From JALNZU01 sp964463695 (GTDB lineage Bacteria > Bacteroidota > Bacteroidia > Bacteroidales > F082), in the NCBI GenBank assembly GCA_964463695.1, contig CAYXCZ010000012.1:1-64000 (forward strand): a stretch of DNA of 64,000 nucleotides, in the 5' to 3' direction. The position numbers and the translations under genes were made by a program. The notes beneath the pieces are model-generated. The model ran no database searches, was not told the origin of the DNA, and saw nothing but the letters and a program-made list of their open reading frames with translations. Position 1 is the stretch's first letter. Each line of letters opens with the position of its first letter. Shown here piece by piece: positions 8,933 through 16,475 of this stretch.

Positions 8933-9778
8933 ATGATACACGAAAAATCAACTGAAATAAAGCCCCAATCCCATCTGTTGGATCTCAACCTTGCGGAGCT
9001 TTTTGCTTACCGCGATTTATTGGTGATGTATGTAAGGCGCGATATTATCACCTTTTACAAACAAACAATATTGGGACCCTTATGGTTTGTAGTGCAACCG
9101 ATTCTCACTACGATAATGTTTATGTTTGTATTTGGAAACCTTGCTGGGTTGTCAACCGACGGCATGCCACAGCCGCTGTTTTATTTTTCGGGAATTATTT
9201 TATGGAATTATTTTGCTGATTGTCTCACCCGAAACAGCAAAACATTTACTGAAAATCAACAGGTGTTCGGTAAGGTTTATTTCCCACGAATGGTTGTGCC
9301 TCTGTCCATTACGATCTCTAACCTTGTCAGGTTTTTTATTCAGTTTGTGATCTTTCTCCTGATTTATTTTTATTATCTTTTGTTTACGGAAGCCGTCATC
9401 ACTCCCAACCCAACAATACTGCTTTTTCCATGGTTAGTTGTTTTGGCAGCAGGTTTAAGTCTGGGATTTGGTATAATTTTTTCATCCCTTACAACTAAAT
9501 ACAAAGATTTGACTTTTTTATTGCAATTTATAGTACAGTTGTGGATGTATGCAACTCCGGTTATCTTCCCTCTTAGCAGCATCCCGGCTGAAAAGCAGTG
9601 GCTGTTATTACTCAATCCGATGACAGCCGTTGTAGAAACCTTTAAATATGGATTTATTGGACAGGGCGTTTTTTCCTGGACTCATCTAGCATACAGTAGT
9701 AGTTTCATGGTTGCTTTGCTATTAGTCGGAATCATTGTTTTTAACAAAGTCGAAAAAAGCTTTATGGATACGGTTTAG
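8933..9778 (+). CDS. wzm: Polysaccharide ABC exporter, membrane subunit
   Basis: This 281-residue ABC-2 family permease has a cytosolic amphipathic N-terminus (LDLNLAELFAYRDLLVMYVRRD), a hallmark of Wzm/TagG proteins, followed by about six hydrophobic helices. Residues ILGPLWFVVQPILTTIMFMFVFG and LLLLNPMTAVVETFKYGF are typical family segments. Wzm pairs with the ATPase Wzt to move an undecaprenyl-PP-linked glycan across the inner membrane. The ATPase gene begins only at 10693; the two are separated by repeat arrays and a four-helix-bundle gene, an interruption of what is normally a tight gene pair. Confidence 0.93.
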   Translation: MIHEKSTEIKPQSHLLDLNLAELFAYRDLLVMYVRRDIITFYKQTILGPLWFVVQPILTTIMFMFVFGNLAGLSTDGMPQPLFYFSGIILWNYFADCLTRNSKTFTENQQVFGKVYFPRMVVPLSITISNLVRFFIQFVIFLLIYFYYLLFTEAVITPNPTILLFPWLVVLAAGLSLGFGIIFSSLTTKYKDLTFLLQFIVQLWMYATPVIFPLSSIPAEKQWLLLLNPMTAVVETFKYGFIGQGVFSWTHLAYSSSFMVALLLVGIIVFNKVEKSFMDTV

Positions 9779-9785
9779 AATGTGT

Positions 9786-10078
9786 AATCGTTGAATCGTC
9801 CAATCGTTGAATCGTTGAATCCTTTCCACAATTCCACAATTAGACAATTCCACAATTAGACAGTTCCACAATTAGACAGTTCCACAATTAGACAGTTCCA
9901 CAATTAGACANNNNNNNNNNNNNNNNNNNNNNNNNNNNNNNNNNNNNNNNNNNNNNNNNNNNNNNNNNNNNNNNNNNNNNNNNNNNNNNNNNNNNNNNNN
10001 NNNNNNNNNNTTCCACAATTAGACAGTTCCACAATTAGACAGTTCCACAATTAGACAGTTCCACAGTTCCACAATTAG
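9786..10078. repeat. Tandem repeat array upstream of the four-helix-bundle gene, broken by an assembly gap
   Basis: The array opens with about four 8-bp units of the type AATCGTTG/AATCGTCC (9786-9822). It then becomes a run of a 16-bp unit TTCCACAATTAGACAG, itself two 8-bp halves (TTCCACAA and TTAGACAG), from about 9823. A 100-N gap lies inside, so the true copy number is unknown. The sequence left and right of the gap is the same repeat. No spacers are present, so it is not a CRISPR array. Confidence 0.95.
9911..10010. other. Assembly gap (100 N)
   Basis: Exactly 100 N bases, the conventional placeholder for a gap of unknown size. Both flanks are the same 16-bp tandem repeat, so the gap reflects a collapsed or unresolved array and need not hide a gene. 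Confidence 0.99.
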
Positions 10079-10087
10079 CCACTAACC

Positions 10088-10450
10088 ATGTATCAGTATT
10101 ATTTCGAAAAACTAACAGTCTGGCATGATGCAAAAGATTTGGTTGTTATGACATACAAGGTAACCCAGAAGTTTCCAAAGCAAGAGATGTATGGACTCAC
10201 ATCGCAACTGCAACGGGCAGCAGTTTCGGTTTCAGCCAACATTTCCGAAGGCAGTTCGAGAAGTACTTCGAAAGACCTAGCAAACTTCTCAACGATGGCT
10301 TATGCCAGTTTAATGGAAGTATTGAACCTGATTATCATCGCTCTTGAGCTGGGATATATCAATGAGGATGAATATGTGGCTTTCCGACAGCAGATAGACA
10401 TGGTTGCGAACAAAATCAATGCATTAAGAAAAAAACAAAAGGACAGCTAA
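10088..10450 (+). CDS. Four-helix-bundle protein (S23/IVS family)
   Basis: The 120-residue protein matches the S23-like four-helix-bundle family: FEKLTVWHDAKDLVVMTYKV near the N-terminus, then the diagnostic LTSQLQRAAVSVSANISEG (about 38-56) and a helical C-terminal half (FSTMAYASLMEVLNLIIIALELGYI). Family members occur inside 23S rRNA intervening sequences, as Avd partners of diversity-generating retroelements, and as single genes of unknown function in many Bacteroidota. No reverse transcriptase or rRNA is present here. It sits between two arrays of the same repeat class, each introduced by GTTGAATCGTCCAATCG-like units, and splits wzm from wzt. Confidence 0.85.
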   Translation: MYQYYFEKLTVWHDAKDLVVMTYKVTQKFPKQEMYGLTSQLQRAAVSVSANISEGSSRSTSKDLANFSTMAYASLMEVLNLIIIALELGYINEDEYVAFRQQIDMVANKINALRKKQKDS

Positions 10451-10451
10451 A

Positions 10452-10692
10452 TGTTGAATCGTCCAATCGCGGAATCGTTTAAACAATTCCACAGTTAGAC
10501 AGTTCCACAGTTAGACAGTTCCGCAGTTAGACAGTTCCACAATTCCACAGTTAGACAGTTCCACAGTTAGACAGTTCCACAGTTCCACAGTTCCACAATT
10601 CCACAATTCCACAATTCCACAGTTAGACAATTCCACATTTCCACAGTTCCACAGTTAGACAGTTCCACAGTTCCACAATTCCACAATTCCAC
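10452..10692. repeat. Tandem repeat array running up to the wzt start codon
   Basis: The array opens with GTTGAATCGTCCAATCG-like units (about 10454-10478) and continues as 8-bp units TTCCACAG/TTCCACAA mixed with TTAGACAG up to the ATG of wzt at 10693. It differs from the upstream array in the dominant unit (TTCCACAG rather than TTCCACAA). It occupies the whole 5' region of wzt, including the position of any ribosome binding site. Both arrays have the same order (AATCGTTG-type block first), which suggests duplication of the array or insertion of the gene into it. Confidence 0.93.
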
Positions 10693-11955
10693 ATGAGCGA
10701 AATAGCCATCAAAATAGAAAACCTCAGCAAACAATACCGACTTGGCGTTATAGGTACTGGTACGCTTTCACACGACCTAAATCGCTGGTGGAGAATGAAT
10801 ATCCTTGGTAAAGAAGATCCCTTTCTGAAAATCGGAGAAACCAATCAACGTGACACAAAAGGCACTTCAGATTATGTTTGGGCGTTGCGTGATATCAACC
10901 TTGAAGTTAAAAAGGGGGAGGTACTCGGTATTATTGGAAAGAATGGAGCCGGAAAATCGACCTTGTTAAAGATTCTTTCACGGGTTACCAAGCCAACAAC
11001 AGGAAAGATAACTTACAAAGGCCGCATAGCTTCACTTTTAGAAGTTGGAACCGGTTTTCATCCTGAAATGACGGGTCGCGAAAACATTTATATGAATGGC
11101 ACGATAATGGGCATGACCCGTGGCGAAATCTCCCGTAAACTGGACGAAATAGTCGACTTTGCGGGTATTGAACGCTATATTGACACACCTGTCAAACGAT
11201 ACTCCAGCGGGATGACAGTGCGATTAGGTTTTGCCATTGCCGCTCACCTCGAACCTGAAATTTTGGTAGTAGATGAGGTGCTCGCTGTTGGCGACGCCGA
11301 ATTCCAGAAAAAAGCCATCGGTAAAATGCAGGATGTGAGCAAAGGAGAAGGTAGGACGGTGTTGTTTGTGAGTCATAATATGGGGGCTATAAAAAATTTG
11401 TGCGGGAAGGGACTTTTATTAAGTAATGGTAACCTTATGGAATATGGAGAAATTTCAAAGGTGATTGAAAAATATTTTTCAAATATTCAGATTCATGATA
11501 ATGGATCACGAATCTCCTTACCTAATAATCAGAAAGGATGTTTTACATCATGGAAAGTATCTAATAAGGATACTGACGATTTTGCAGTTTATTCTGATGA
11601 AGAATTTGAAATAGAATTTACTTTTAATGCTATTGAAACTTTGAATAATGCTGAATTGGGTCTCGTTTTTAGAAATTCTGAGGGACAACTTATATTTGGT
11701 TGTAATAGTCGAGATTTTGGGGGCAATTATTTGCTATTACAAAAAGGTATTCATACGTTTTTTTTTACTTTTAACTTACCAATAATACACGGTGATTATG
11801 AAGTTGATATTGCACTAGTCAGAGAAAATGAAATTATTGACCAATGGATTTCAACAACTATGTTAACAGTTAAGAATAAATTTGAATCAGTCCTAAATGA
11901 AAAATGGAGAGGGGTATTAAATTTAAAAACTACATTTCATCATGCAATGGATTAA
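10693..11955 (+). CDS. wzt: Polysaccharide ABC exporter, ATPase with C-terminal glycan-binding domain
   Basis: This 420-residue protein has an ABC cassette with Walker A GKNGAGKST (82-90), signature YSSGM (170-174), Walker B ILVVDE (190-195) and a switch His in FVSHNMG (about 226). Residues from about 270 onward form a beta-rich Wzt C-terminal domain (for example GGNYLLLQKGIHTFFFTF, HGDYEVDIALV). In E. coli O8/O9a this domain recognises the finished non-reducing end of the O chain. Its presence implies ABC-dependent export with terminal-modification recognition, which fits the neighbouring methyl- and acetyltransferases. Base composition changes sharply between the two domains. The acetyltransferase gene overlaps its 3' end by 14 nt. 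Confidence 0.93.
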   Translation: MSEIAIKIENLSKQYRLGVIGTGTLSHDLNRWWRMNILGKEDPFLKIGETNQRDTKGTSDYVWALRDINLEVKKGEVLGIIGKNGAGKSTLLKILSRVTKPTTGKITYKGRIASLLEVGTGFHPEMTGRENIYMNGTIMGMTRGEISRKLDEIVDFAGIERYIDTPVKRYSSGMTVRLGFAIAAHLEPEILVVDEVLAVGDAEFQKKAIGKMQDVSKGEGRTVLFVSHNMGAIKNLCGKGLLLSNGNLMEYGEISKVIEKYFSNIQIHDNGSRISLPNNQKGCFTSWKVSNKDTDDFAVYSDEEFEIEFTFNAIETLNNAELGLVFRNSEGQLIFGCNSRDFGGNYLLLQKGIHTFFFTFNLPIIHGDYEVDIALVRENEIIDQWISTTMLTVKNKFESVLNEKWRGVLNLKTTFHHAMD

Positions 11956-12574
11956 AGTTTGTTTGAGAAAATATCTAAATAAATATTTTCAATTAAAAGA
12001 ACCGTTAGAATTTGGAGTGAATAATCCGTATGGGATAAAAGTTGGGATAAAATCGCACTTTGAAAAGCCTGTACAAATAGATGGGGGAAAGTATATTACA
12101 ATAGGTGATTCTAGTTCAATTGGACGTGATGCTTGGCTTGGTGCTTTCGATCGTTATCAAGATCAATCCTTTAGACCAAAACTTAATATTGGGAATAATG
12201 TAAGAATTGGAAATTATGCATGTATTACTTGCATCGATGAAATTTCAATTGAAGATGGGTGTTTAATAAGTGAATATGTTTATGTTTCAGACCACTATCA
12301 TGGATTTGATCCAAACTCCGATGTTATACCTGCAAAACAACCATTATTTACAAAGGGTAAAGTTAGTATAGGTCAAAACTCCTTCATTGGGTATAGAGTA
12401 TCTATTTTAAATGGTGTTACTTTAGGTAGAAATTGCGTGGTTGGAGCGCATTCAGTAGTAGTTACCTCTTTTCCTGATTATTCAATAATTGCTGGAGTTC
12501 CGGCAAGATTAATAAAAACATATAGTCTAACTGAAAAAAAATGGATATTCTCAAAATCTTTAAAAAATGATTAG
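11942..12574 (+). CDS. Hexapeptide-repeat acyltransferase (LbH fold)
   Basis: This 210-residue protein has isoleucine-patch hexapeptide repeats of a left-handed beta-helix (about 40-190) and the usual closing segment IGYRVSILNGVTLGRNCVVGAHSVV...SIIAGVPARLI. Such proteins O- or N-acetylate sugars, mostly from acetyl-CoA. A His-containing loop (VYVSDHYHGFDP, about 115-126) is the likely active-site region. It overlaps wzt at the 5' end and the FkbM methyltransferase gene at the 3' end (8 nt), so it belongs to a tightly packed glycan-modification operon. The acceptor sugar is unknown. Confidence 0.87.
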   Translation: MQWIKVCLRKYLNKYFQLKEPLEFGVNNPYGIKVGIKSHFEKPVQIDGGKYITIGDSSSIGRDAWLGAFDRYQDQSFRPKLNIGNNVRIGNYACITCIDEISIEDGCLISEYVYVSDHYHGFDPNSDVIPAKQPLFTKGKVSIGQNSFIGYRVSILNGVTLGRNCVVGAHSVVVTSFPDYSIIAGVPARLIKTYSLTEKKWIFSKSLKND

Positions 12575-13373
12575 AAGAATTTTTATAAAACTTAAGAAAT
12601 CTATTGAAGTTTTTAAAGATTATAGAAAGCTTAGAAAGCTTAATGTTTCATTACTTGAATTGGTTAAGCTTAGAAATGAAAGAAGAACAATTACATTCTT
12701 GTTTGGAAAAAGTATAAAAAGGATCGATTCATTTTGGTATTTACATAGTTTAAATGAACTATTTATCGATGAAGTTTACCGATTTAAATCTGATAAAAAA
12801 ACCCCATTAGTAATTGATTGTGGTTCAAATATTGGATTAAGTATTATCTATTTTAAAAGACTTATGCCTAATGCAAAAGTAATTGGTTTCGAACCTGACT
12901 ATGAAATATATAAAATATTGGAAAGTAATATTAATCAATTTGGATTTAAAGATGTAGAATTACACAATAAAGCAGTTTGGAAAAATAGTGAGCCGTTATT
13001 CTTTAAGCAAAATGGAAACTTGGGAGGACATATCTCGACGGAAAAAGATTGCAATATTATCCAAATTAGAACCCAACGCCTTAAGGATTTACTATCTCAG
13101 AATGTTGATTTTTTAAAGATTGATATTGAAGGTGCTGAATTTGATATATTAAAGGATTGCGAAGAGAATCTCAAGAATATCGATAACATTTTTGTTGAAT
13201 ATCATAGTTTTCACGAAAAAGAGCAAATGATTGGGGAATTGCTGCTCATTTTGAAAAATGCTGGATTTAAAATTTACATTAAAGAAGCCTGGGAAAACAT
13301 GAAAAATCCTTTTATCGAAAAGAAGGGACCATATTTTGATTTGCAATTGAACATCTTTGGGTATCGGAGATAA
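12567..13373 (+). CDS. FkbM family SAM-dependent methyltransferase
   Basis: In this 268-residue protein the central region shows the FkbM motif I (PLVIDCGSNIGLSIIYF, about 88-104), the acidic end of beta 2 (VIGFEPDYEIYKIL) and the later FLKIDIEGAEFDIL that is diagnostic for FkbM proteins. It probably O-methylates a sugar hydroxyl of the glycan. In ABC-dependent O-antigens terminal methylation can stop chain growth, so together with the Wzt C-terminal domain a chain-capping role is possible (inference). It sits between the acetyltransferase gene (8-nt overlap) and a glycosyltransferase gene starting 1 nt after its stop. Confidence 0.88.
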   Translation: MIRRIFIKLKKSIEVFKDYRKLRKLNVSLLELVKLRNERRTITFLFGKSIKRIDSFWYLHSLNELFIDEVYRFKSDKKTPLVIDCGSNIGLSIIYFKRLMPNAKVIGFEPDYEIYKILESNINQFGFKDVELHNKAVWKNSEPLFFKQNGNLGGHISTEKDCNIIQIRTQRLKDLLSQNVDFLKIDIEGAEFDILKDCEENLKNIDNIFVEYHSFHEKEQMIGELLLILKNAGFKIYIKEAWENMKNPFIEKKGPYFDLQLNIFGYRR

Positions 13374-13374
13374 A

Positions 13375-14406
13375 ATGAAAATAGCATTCACAATTTGTTC
13401 GAATAATTATCTTGCTCAAGCTAAAACGCTAGGCGATTCGATAAGAAAAACTAATTCGGAATACGAATTTTTTATTGGATTAACGGATGTTTTTAGCAGT
13501 GAAATTGATTATCAAAATGAAATCGGGTATACAATTGTTCCCGTTGATGAAATTGGAATACCAGAATTTGATTATCTATGGAAAAACTATTCTATAATCG
13601 AATTTAATACCAATGTGAAACCATTTTATTTTCATTACTTTATTCAACATTTTTCTGACCTTGAATTTTTATATTATCTGGATCCCGATACCTTCGTTTA
13701 CAATGAGTTCACTATAATTGAGCAGGAATTTGGCAAAAATGGAACCGCCCTTCTTACTCCCCATATCCTTGGACCTATTAAGTTAGACAATGAAGTGCCT
13801 GGAGAGAGTCTTTTTTTGAATCATGGAATTTTTAATCTGGGGTTTTTCGGAATGAAAAATCCACAGCCTGATAATGAAATAATTAACTGGTGGAAAGAAA
13901 GGACATATCACTTAGGTTATAATCAACCTTCAAAAGGTTTGTTCGTTGATCAATTATGGCATAATTTTACACCAATATTCTTTGAAAATGTTATTGTCTC
14001 CCATCATCCTGGGTTAAACATTGGACCATGGAATTTACACGAGCGAAAGCTTTCAGAAATAAATTACGTTTACCTGGTAAATAATAATTTCCCTTTAGCT
14101 TTCTATCATTTTAGTAACTACGACTATAAAAAATCAAACGCAATTAGCCGATACTATACACGTTACAATTTTGATACAAATAGTGATCTTAAAAAGATTT
14201 ATTTTGATTATAACGAATTGCTGATTAAAAATGGAATAGAGAAGCTTGAGAGGATAAAAAACCATTTTATGGAAATGAGAGAAAACTATCTTAGAATTGA
14301 AAATTTAAAGATAATCAGTAGCTCACCAAAGGAATTGATAAAGTATTATTTAAAAAAAGTGCTTCCTAACAAGATCATTCATATTATAAGCATAATTAAA
14401 AACTAA
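13375..14406 (+). CDS. Glycosyltransferase, probable GT-A fold (GT8-like)
   Basis: The start is set at the ATG at 13375 because GGAGA lies 4 nt upstream (13366-13370) and the frame opens with MKIAFTICSNNYLAQAKTLG, a common N-terminus for this group; an in-frame TTG at 13357 has no such support. The 343-residue protein shows LEFLYYLDPDTFVYNEF, a DxD-type motif that binds the metal/nucleotide sugar in GT-A enzymes. HHPGLNIGPWNLHER and PLAFYHFSNYD resemble conserved C-terminal motifs of O-antigen glycosyltransferases. The donor and acceptor cannot be predicted. Confidence 0.8.
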   Translation: MKIAFTICSNNYLAQAKTLGDSIRKTNSEYEFFIGLTDVFSSEIDYQNEIGYTIVPVDEIGIPEFDYLWKNYSIIEFNTNVKPFYFHYFIQHFSDLEFLYYLDPDTFVYNEFTIIEQEFGKNGTALLTPHILGPIKLDNEVPGESLFLNHGIFNLGFFGMKNPQPDNEIINWWKERTYHLGYNQPSKGLFVDQLWHNFTPIFFENVIVSHHPGLNIGPWNLHERKLSEINYVYLVNNNFPLAFYHFSNYDYKKSNAISRYYTRYNFDTNSDLKKIYFDYNELLIKNGIEKLERIKNHFMEMRENYLRIENLKIISSSPKELIKYYLKKVLPNKIIHIISIIKN

Positions 14407-14424
14407 GTCACATAATTGAGTTTC

Positions 14425-15270
14425 ATGCCTAAACTCTCCATCATTACCATTAATCTTAATAACGCTATAGGCTTACAAAAAACTATAGATAGCGTGGTCG
14501 GGCAACTATTTGCTGATTACGAGTATATTATAATTGATGGTGGTAGCACAGATGGTAGTTTTGAGGTAATTAAAGAATATGAGAGTAGAATAACTTTTTG
14601 GGTAAGTGAACCCGATAAGGGAATCTACAATGCAATGAATAAAGGAATTCTTCAGTCAAAAGGTGAATTTTTATTGTTTTTAAATTCAGGTGATTGGTTG
14701 GTTGATAAGGATGTACTTCAATATGTATTCAATCAAGCTTATGAAGCGGATATCTTGTACGGAGATATTTATGTTTGGTTTAGGGAAGGAATATACAAGC
14801 GTTGGACTTTTAAAAACGAAACAATCGATTTAGCGTATTTTTACAAAACTTCTATAGCACACCCGGCTTCGTTCATAAAAAGAGAATTATTTCTTCAAGA
14901 ACTCTATGATGAAAATTATAAAATTGTTTCAGATTGGAAGTTTTTTATCAAAAAAATTGTCATTGAAGGAGTTATTATACAGCATGTAGATTTACCTGTT
15001 TCTTATTTCGATAGTAATGGCATAAGTTCAACTAAAAACATGCAGGAACTCGTTAAAAAAGAAATGCAAGATGTCTTGAATAGTTTGTTCCCTCCTTTGG
15101 TTCTTTCAAGTATCAAAGAAATGTATGAGATCAATAATTTCCGACCTGTTAAAGACATACTCGAAATTAAAAAATTTCGTAGGTTTAGTTATTTTGTTTT
15201 TTTGTTTAATAGAATTTCAATAAGTCTTTACAAAAGAATGTTTTTAAATGCCTCAACCAAAAACCATTAA
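14425..15270 (+). CDS. Glycosyltransferase family 2
   Basis: I place the start at the ATG at 14425 (MPKLSIITINLNNAIGLQKT) and not at the in-frame TTG 9 nt upstream, because the GT2 Rossmann-like strand begins directly there. The 281-residue protein carries the GT2 signatures YEYIIIDGGSTDGSFEVI, WVSEPDKGIYNAMNKGI (typical of the WcaE/putative colanic acid type subgroup) and LLFLNSGDWL. It transfers an activated sugar to the growing lipid-linked glycan in the cytoplasm. The gene is followed by a 536-bp stretch with no clear gene. Confidence 0.9.
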   Translation: MPKLSIITINLNNAIGLQKTIDSVVGQLFADYEYIIIDGGSTDGSFEVIKEYESRITFWVSEPDKGIYNAMNKGILQSKGEFLLFLNSGDWLVDKDVLQYVFNQAYEADILYGDIYVWFREGIYKRWTFKNETIDLAYFYKTSIAHPASFIKRELFLQELYDENYKIVSDWKFFIKKIVIEGVIIQHVDLPVSYFDSNGISSTKNMQELVKKEMQDVLNSLFPPLVLSSIKEMYEINNFRPVKDILEIKKFRRFSYFVFLFNRISISLYKRMFLNASTKNH

Positions 15271-15806
15271 AACGTATTAACCTTTCAAATGAATCCCGAA
15301 AAACATTATTCTTTGTTTTCATTTGACTCTTCAATCAGATGAATGCTTGCGTTTTGCCTCAACAAGGGAAAAGATATTCTTGAAACGACTTTGTATAAGC
15401 CACTATCTGGTTTTGGTTTTTACTGCCGGATAGCCTCGAAAATAGAATTATCAGGTTTTGTGTCGTGCGTTTGTATCAGAGTTGATTTTCTCATTGCTAA
15501 GAGATTTCATTTTGCTAGAAAACAAAAGGTTGAGTTATAATCTATACAATAATATAAACCTCTGATTTGATAAGAGTTTCAAAAAATTTAGTCTTAATCT
15601 GTCTAAATTCGCTTATGAATTATGTTGCAAGACTGCATAAGATTATGCAATGACTAACTTGCCAGTGTTAACTGTGAATCATTTAATCCATAAATTAATC
15701 TATAAATTAATATCAGATTCAAGCTATATAACCTTGAGGCATTATCTCGTTACTTATAAACAATTATTAAACTGACACTCGCAAATTCGCAAATTTGTTT
15801 TTTGTT
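15271..15806. other. Intergenic stretch without a recognised gene
   Basis: A 65-codon open frame at 15343-15540 gives a sequence rich in Cys and Phe with no recognisable motif and is probably chance. The right part (15640-15800) is very AT-rich and has near-direct repeats ATAAATTAATCTATAAATTAATAT at about 15688-15712 (approximate). It may be promoter DNA for the methyltransferase gene at 15807 or a site of past gene loss in the cluster. Confidence 0.5.
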
Positions 15807-16466
15807 ATGAAAAAATTTTTGAATTATTTTAAACACTCTAAACTTTCAAATAAGAGGAAGTTTACAATGTTTTATGAAAAAAATATCTTTAACTCTAAAG
15901 AATCTAAATCTGGTGAAGGCTCAACTTTTGAACAAACAAAAATAGTTCGGGAAATTTTACCTAAAGTTTTTTATGATTTTGGTGTGAAAACTTTTATTGA
16001 TGCTCCATGCGGGGATTTTAACTGGATGAAAATGGTTGATTTATCTGCTCTTGATCATTATATTGGTATTGATATTGTGGATAAAATTATTGAAGTTAAC
16101 AAAAGCAAATTAGCAAATTCGCAAAAGGAATTTTTGTGCTTGGATATAGTAAATGATAATTTGCCTGCAGGTGATCTTATTTTGTGTAGGGATTGCCTGG
16201 TTCATTTAACATTTGAGGACGGGCTTAAAGCCATAAGAAATTTTAAACGTTCAAATATTAAATACCTGCTAATAACTACTTTTACTCAGCGAAGTACCAA
16301 TACGGATTTAATTAACGATGATGTTTGGAGAGTGCTAAATATGAATTCTTCGCCCTTTAATTTTCCAAAGCCGTTAATGATGATAAATGAGGGTTGTACC
16401 GAAGCAGATAATTTGTTTACCGACAAAAGTTTGGGGCTGTATCTGCTTAATGATATTGAAATATAG
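15807..16466 (+). CDS. Class I SAM-dependent methyltransferase
   Basis: The start is taken as the ATG at 15807; an in-frame TTG lies 12 nt upstream. The 219-residue protein has SAM motif I FIDAPCGDFNWMKMV, a beta-2 acidic residue in HYIGIDIVDKII, and the region DLILCRDCLVHLTFEDGLKAI, as in small-molecule or glycan methyltransferases found in O-antigen clusters. A C-terminal glycan-locus variant with NSSPFNFPKPLMMINEGC is seen in many such proteins. The substrate is unknown. It is followed by a glycosyltransferase gene after 9 nt and is probably cotranscribed with it. Confidence 0.82.
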   Translation: MKKFLNYFKHSKLSNKRKFTMFYEKNIFNSKESKSGEGSTFEQTKIVREILPKVFYDFGVKTFIDAPCGDFNWMKMVDLSALDHYIGIDIVDKIIEVNKSKLANSQKEFLCLDIVNDNLPAGDLILCRDCLVHLTFEDGLKAIRNFKRSNIKYLLITTFTQRSTNTDLINDDVWRVLNMNSSPFNFPKPLMMINEGCTEADNLFTDKSLGLYLLNDIEI

Positions 16467-16475
16467 GAGATATTT

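Noticed and set aside
10088..10450. Avd of a diversity-generating retroelement
   Set aside because: No reverse transcriptase, template repeat or variable-repeat gene is near; only the fold family is shared.
9823..10692. Regular short repeats that could be read as a CRISPR array
   Set aside because: Units are 8 or 16 bp in direct tandem with no unique spacers, and no cas genes are present.
15343..15540. Open frame of 65 codons after the GT2 gene
   Set aside because: Composition is odd, no motif, no recognisable start signal, and no sign of coding constraint by eye.
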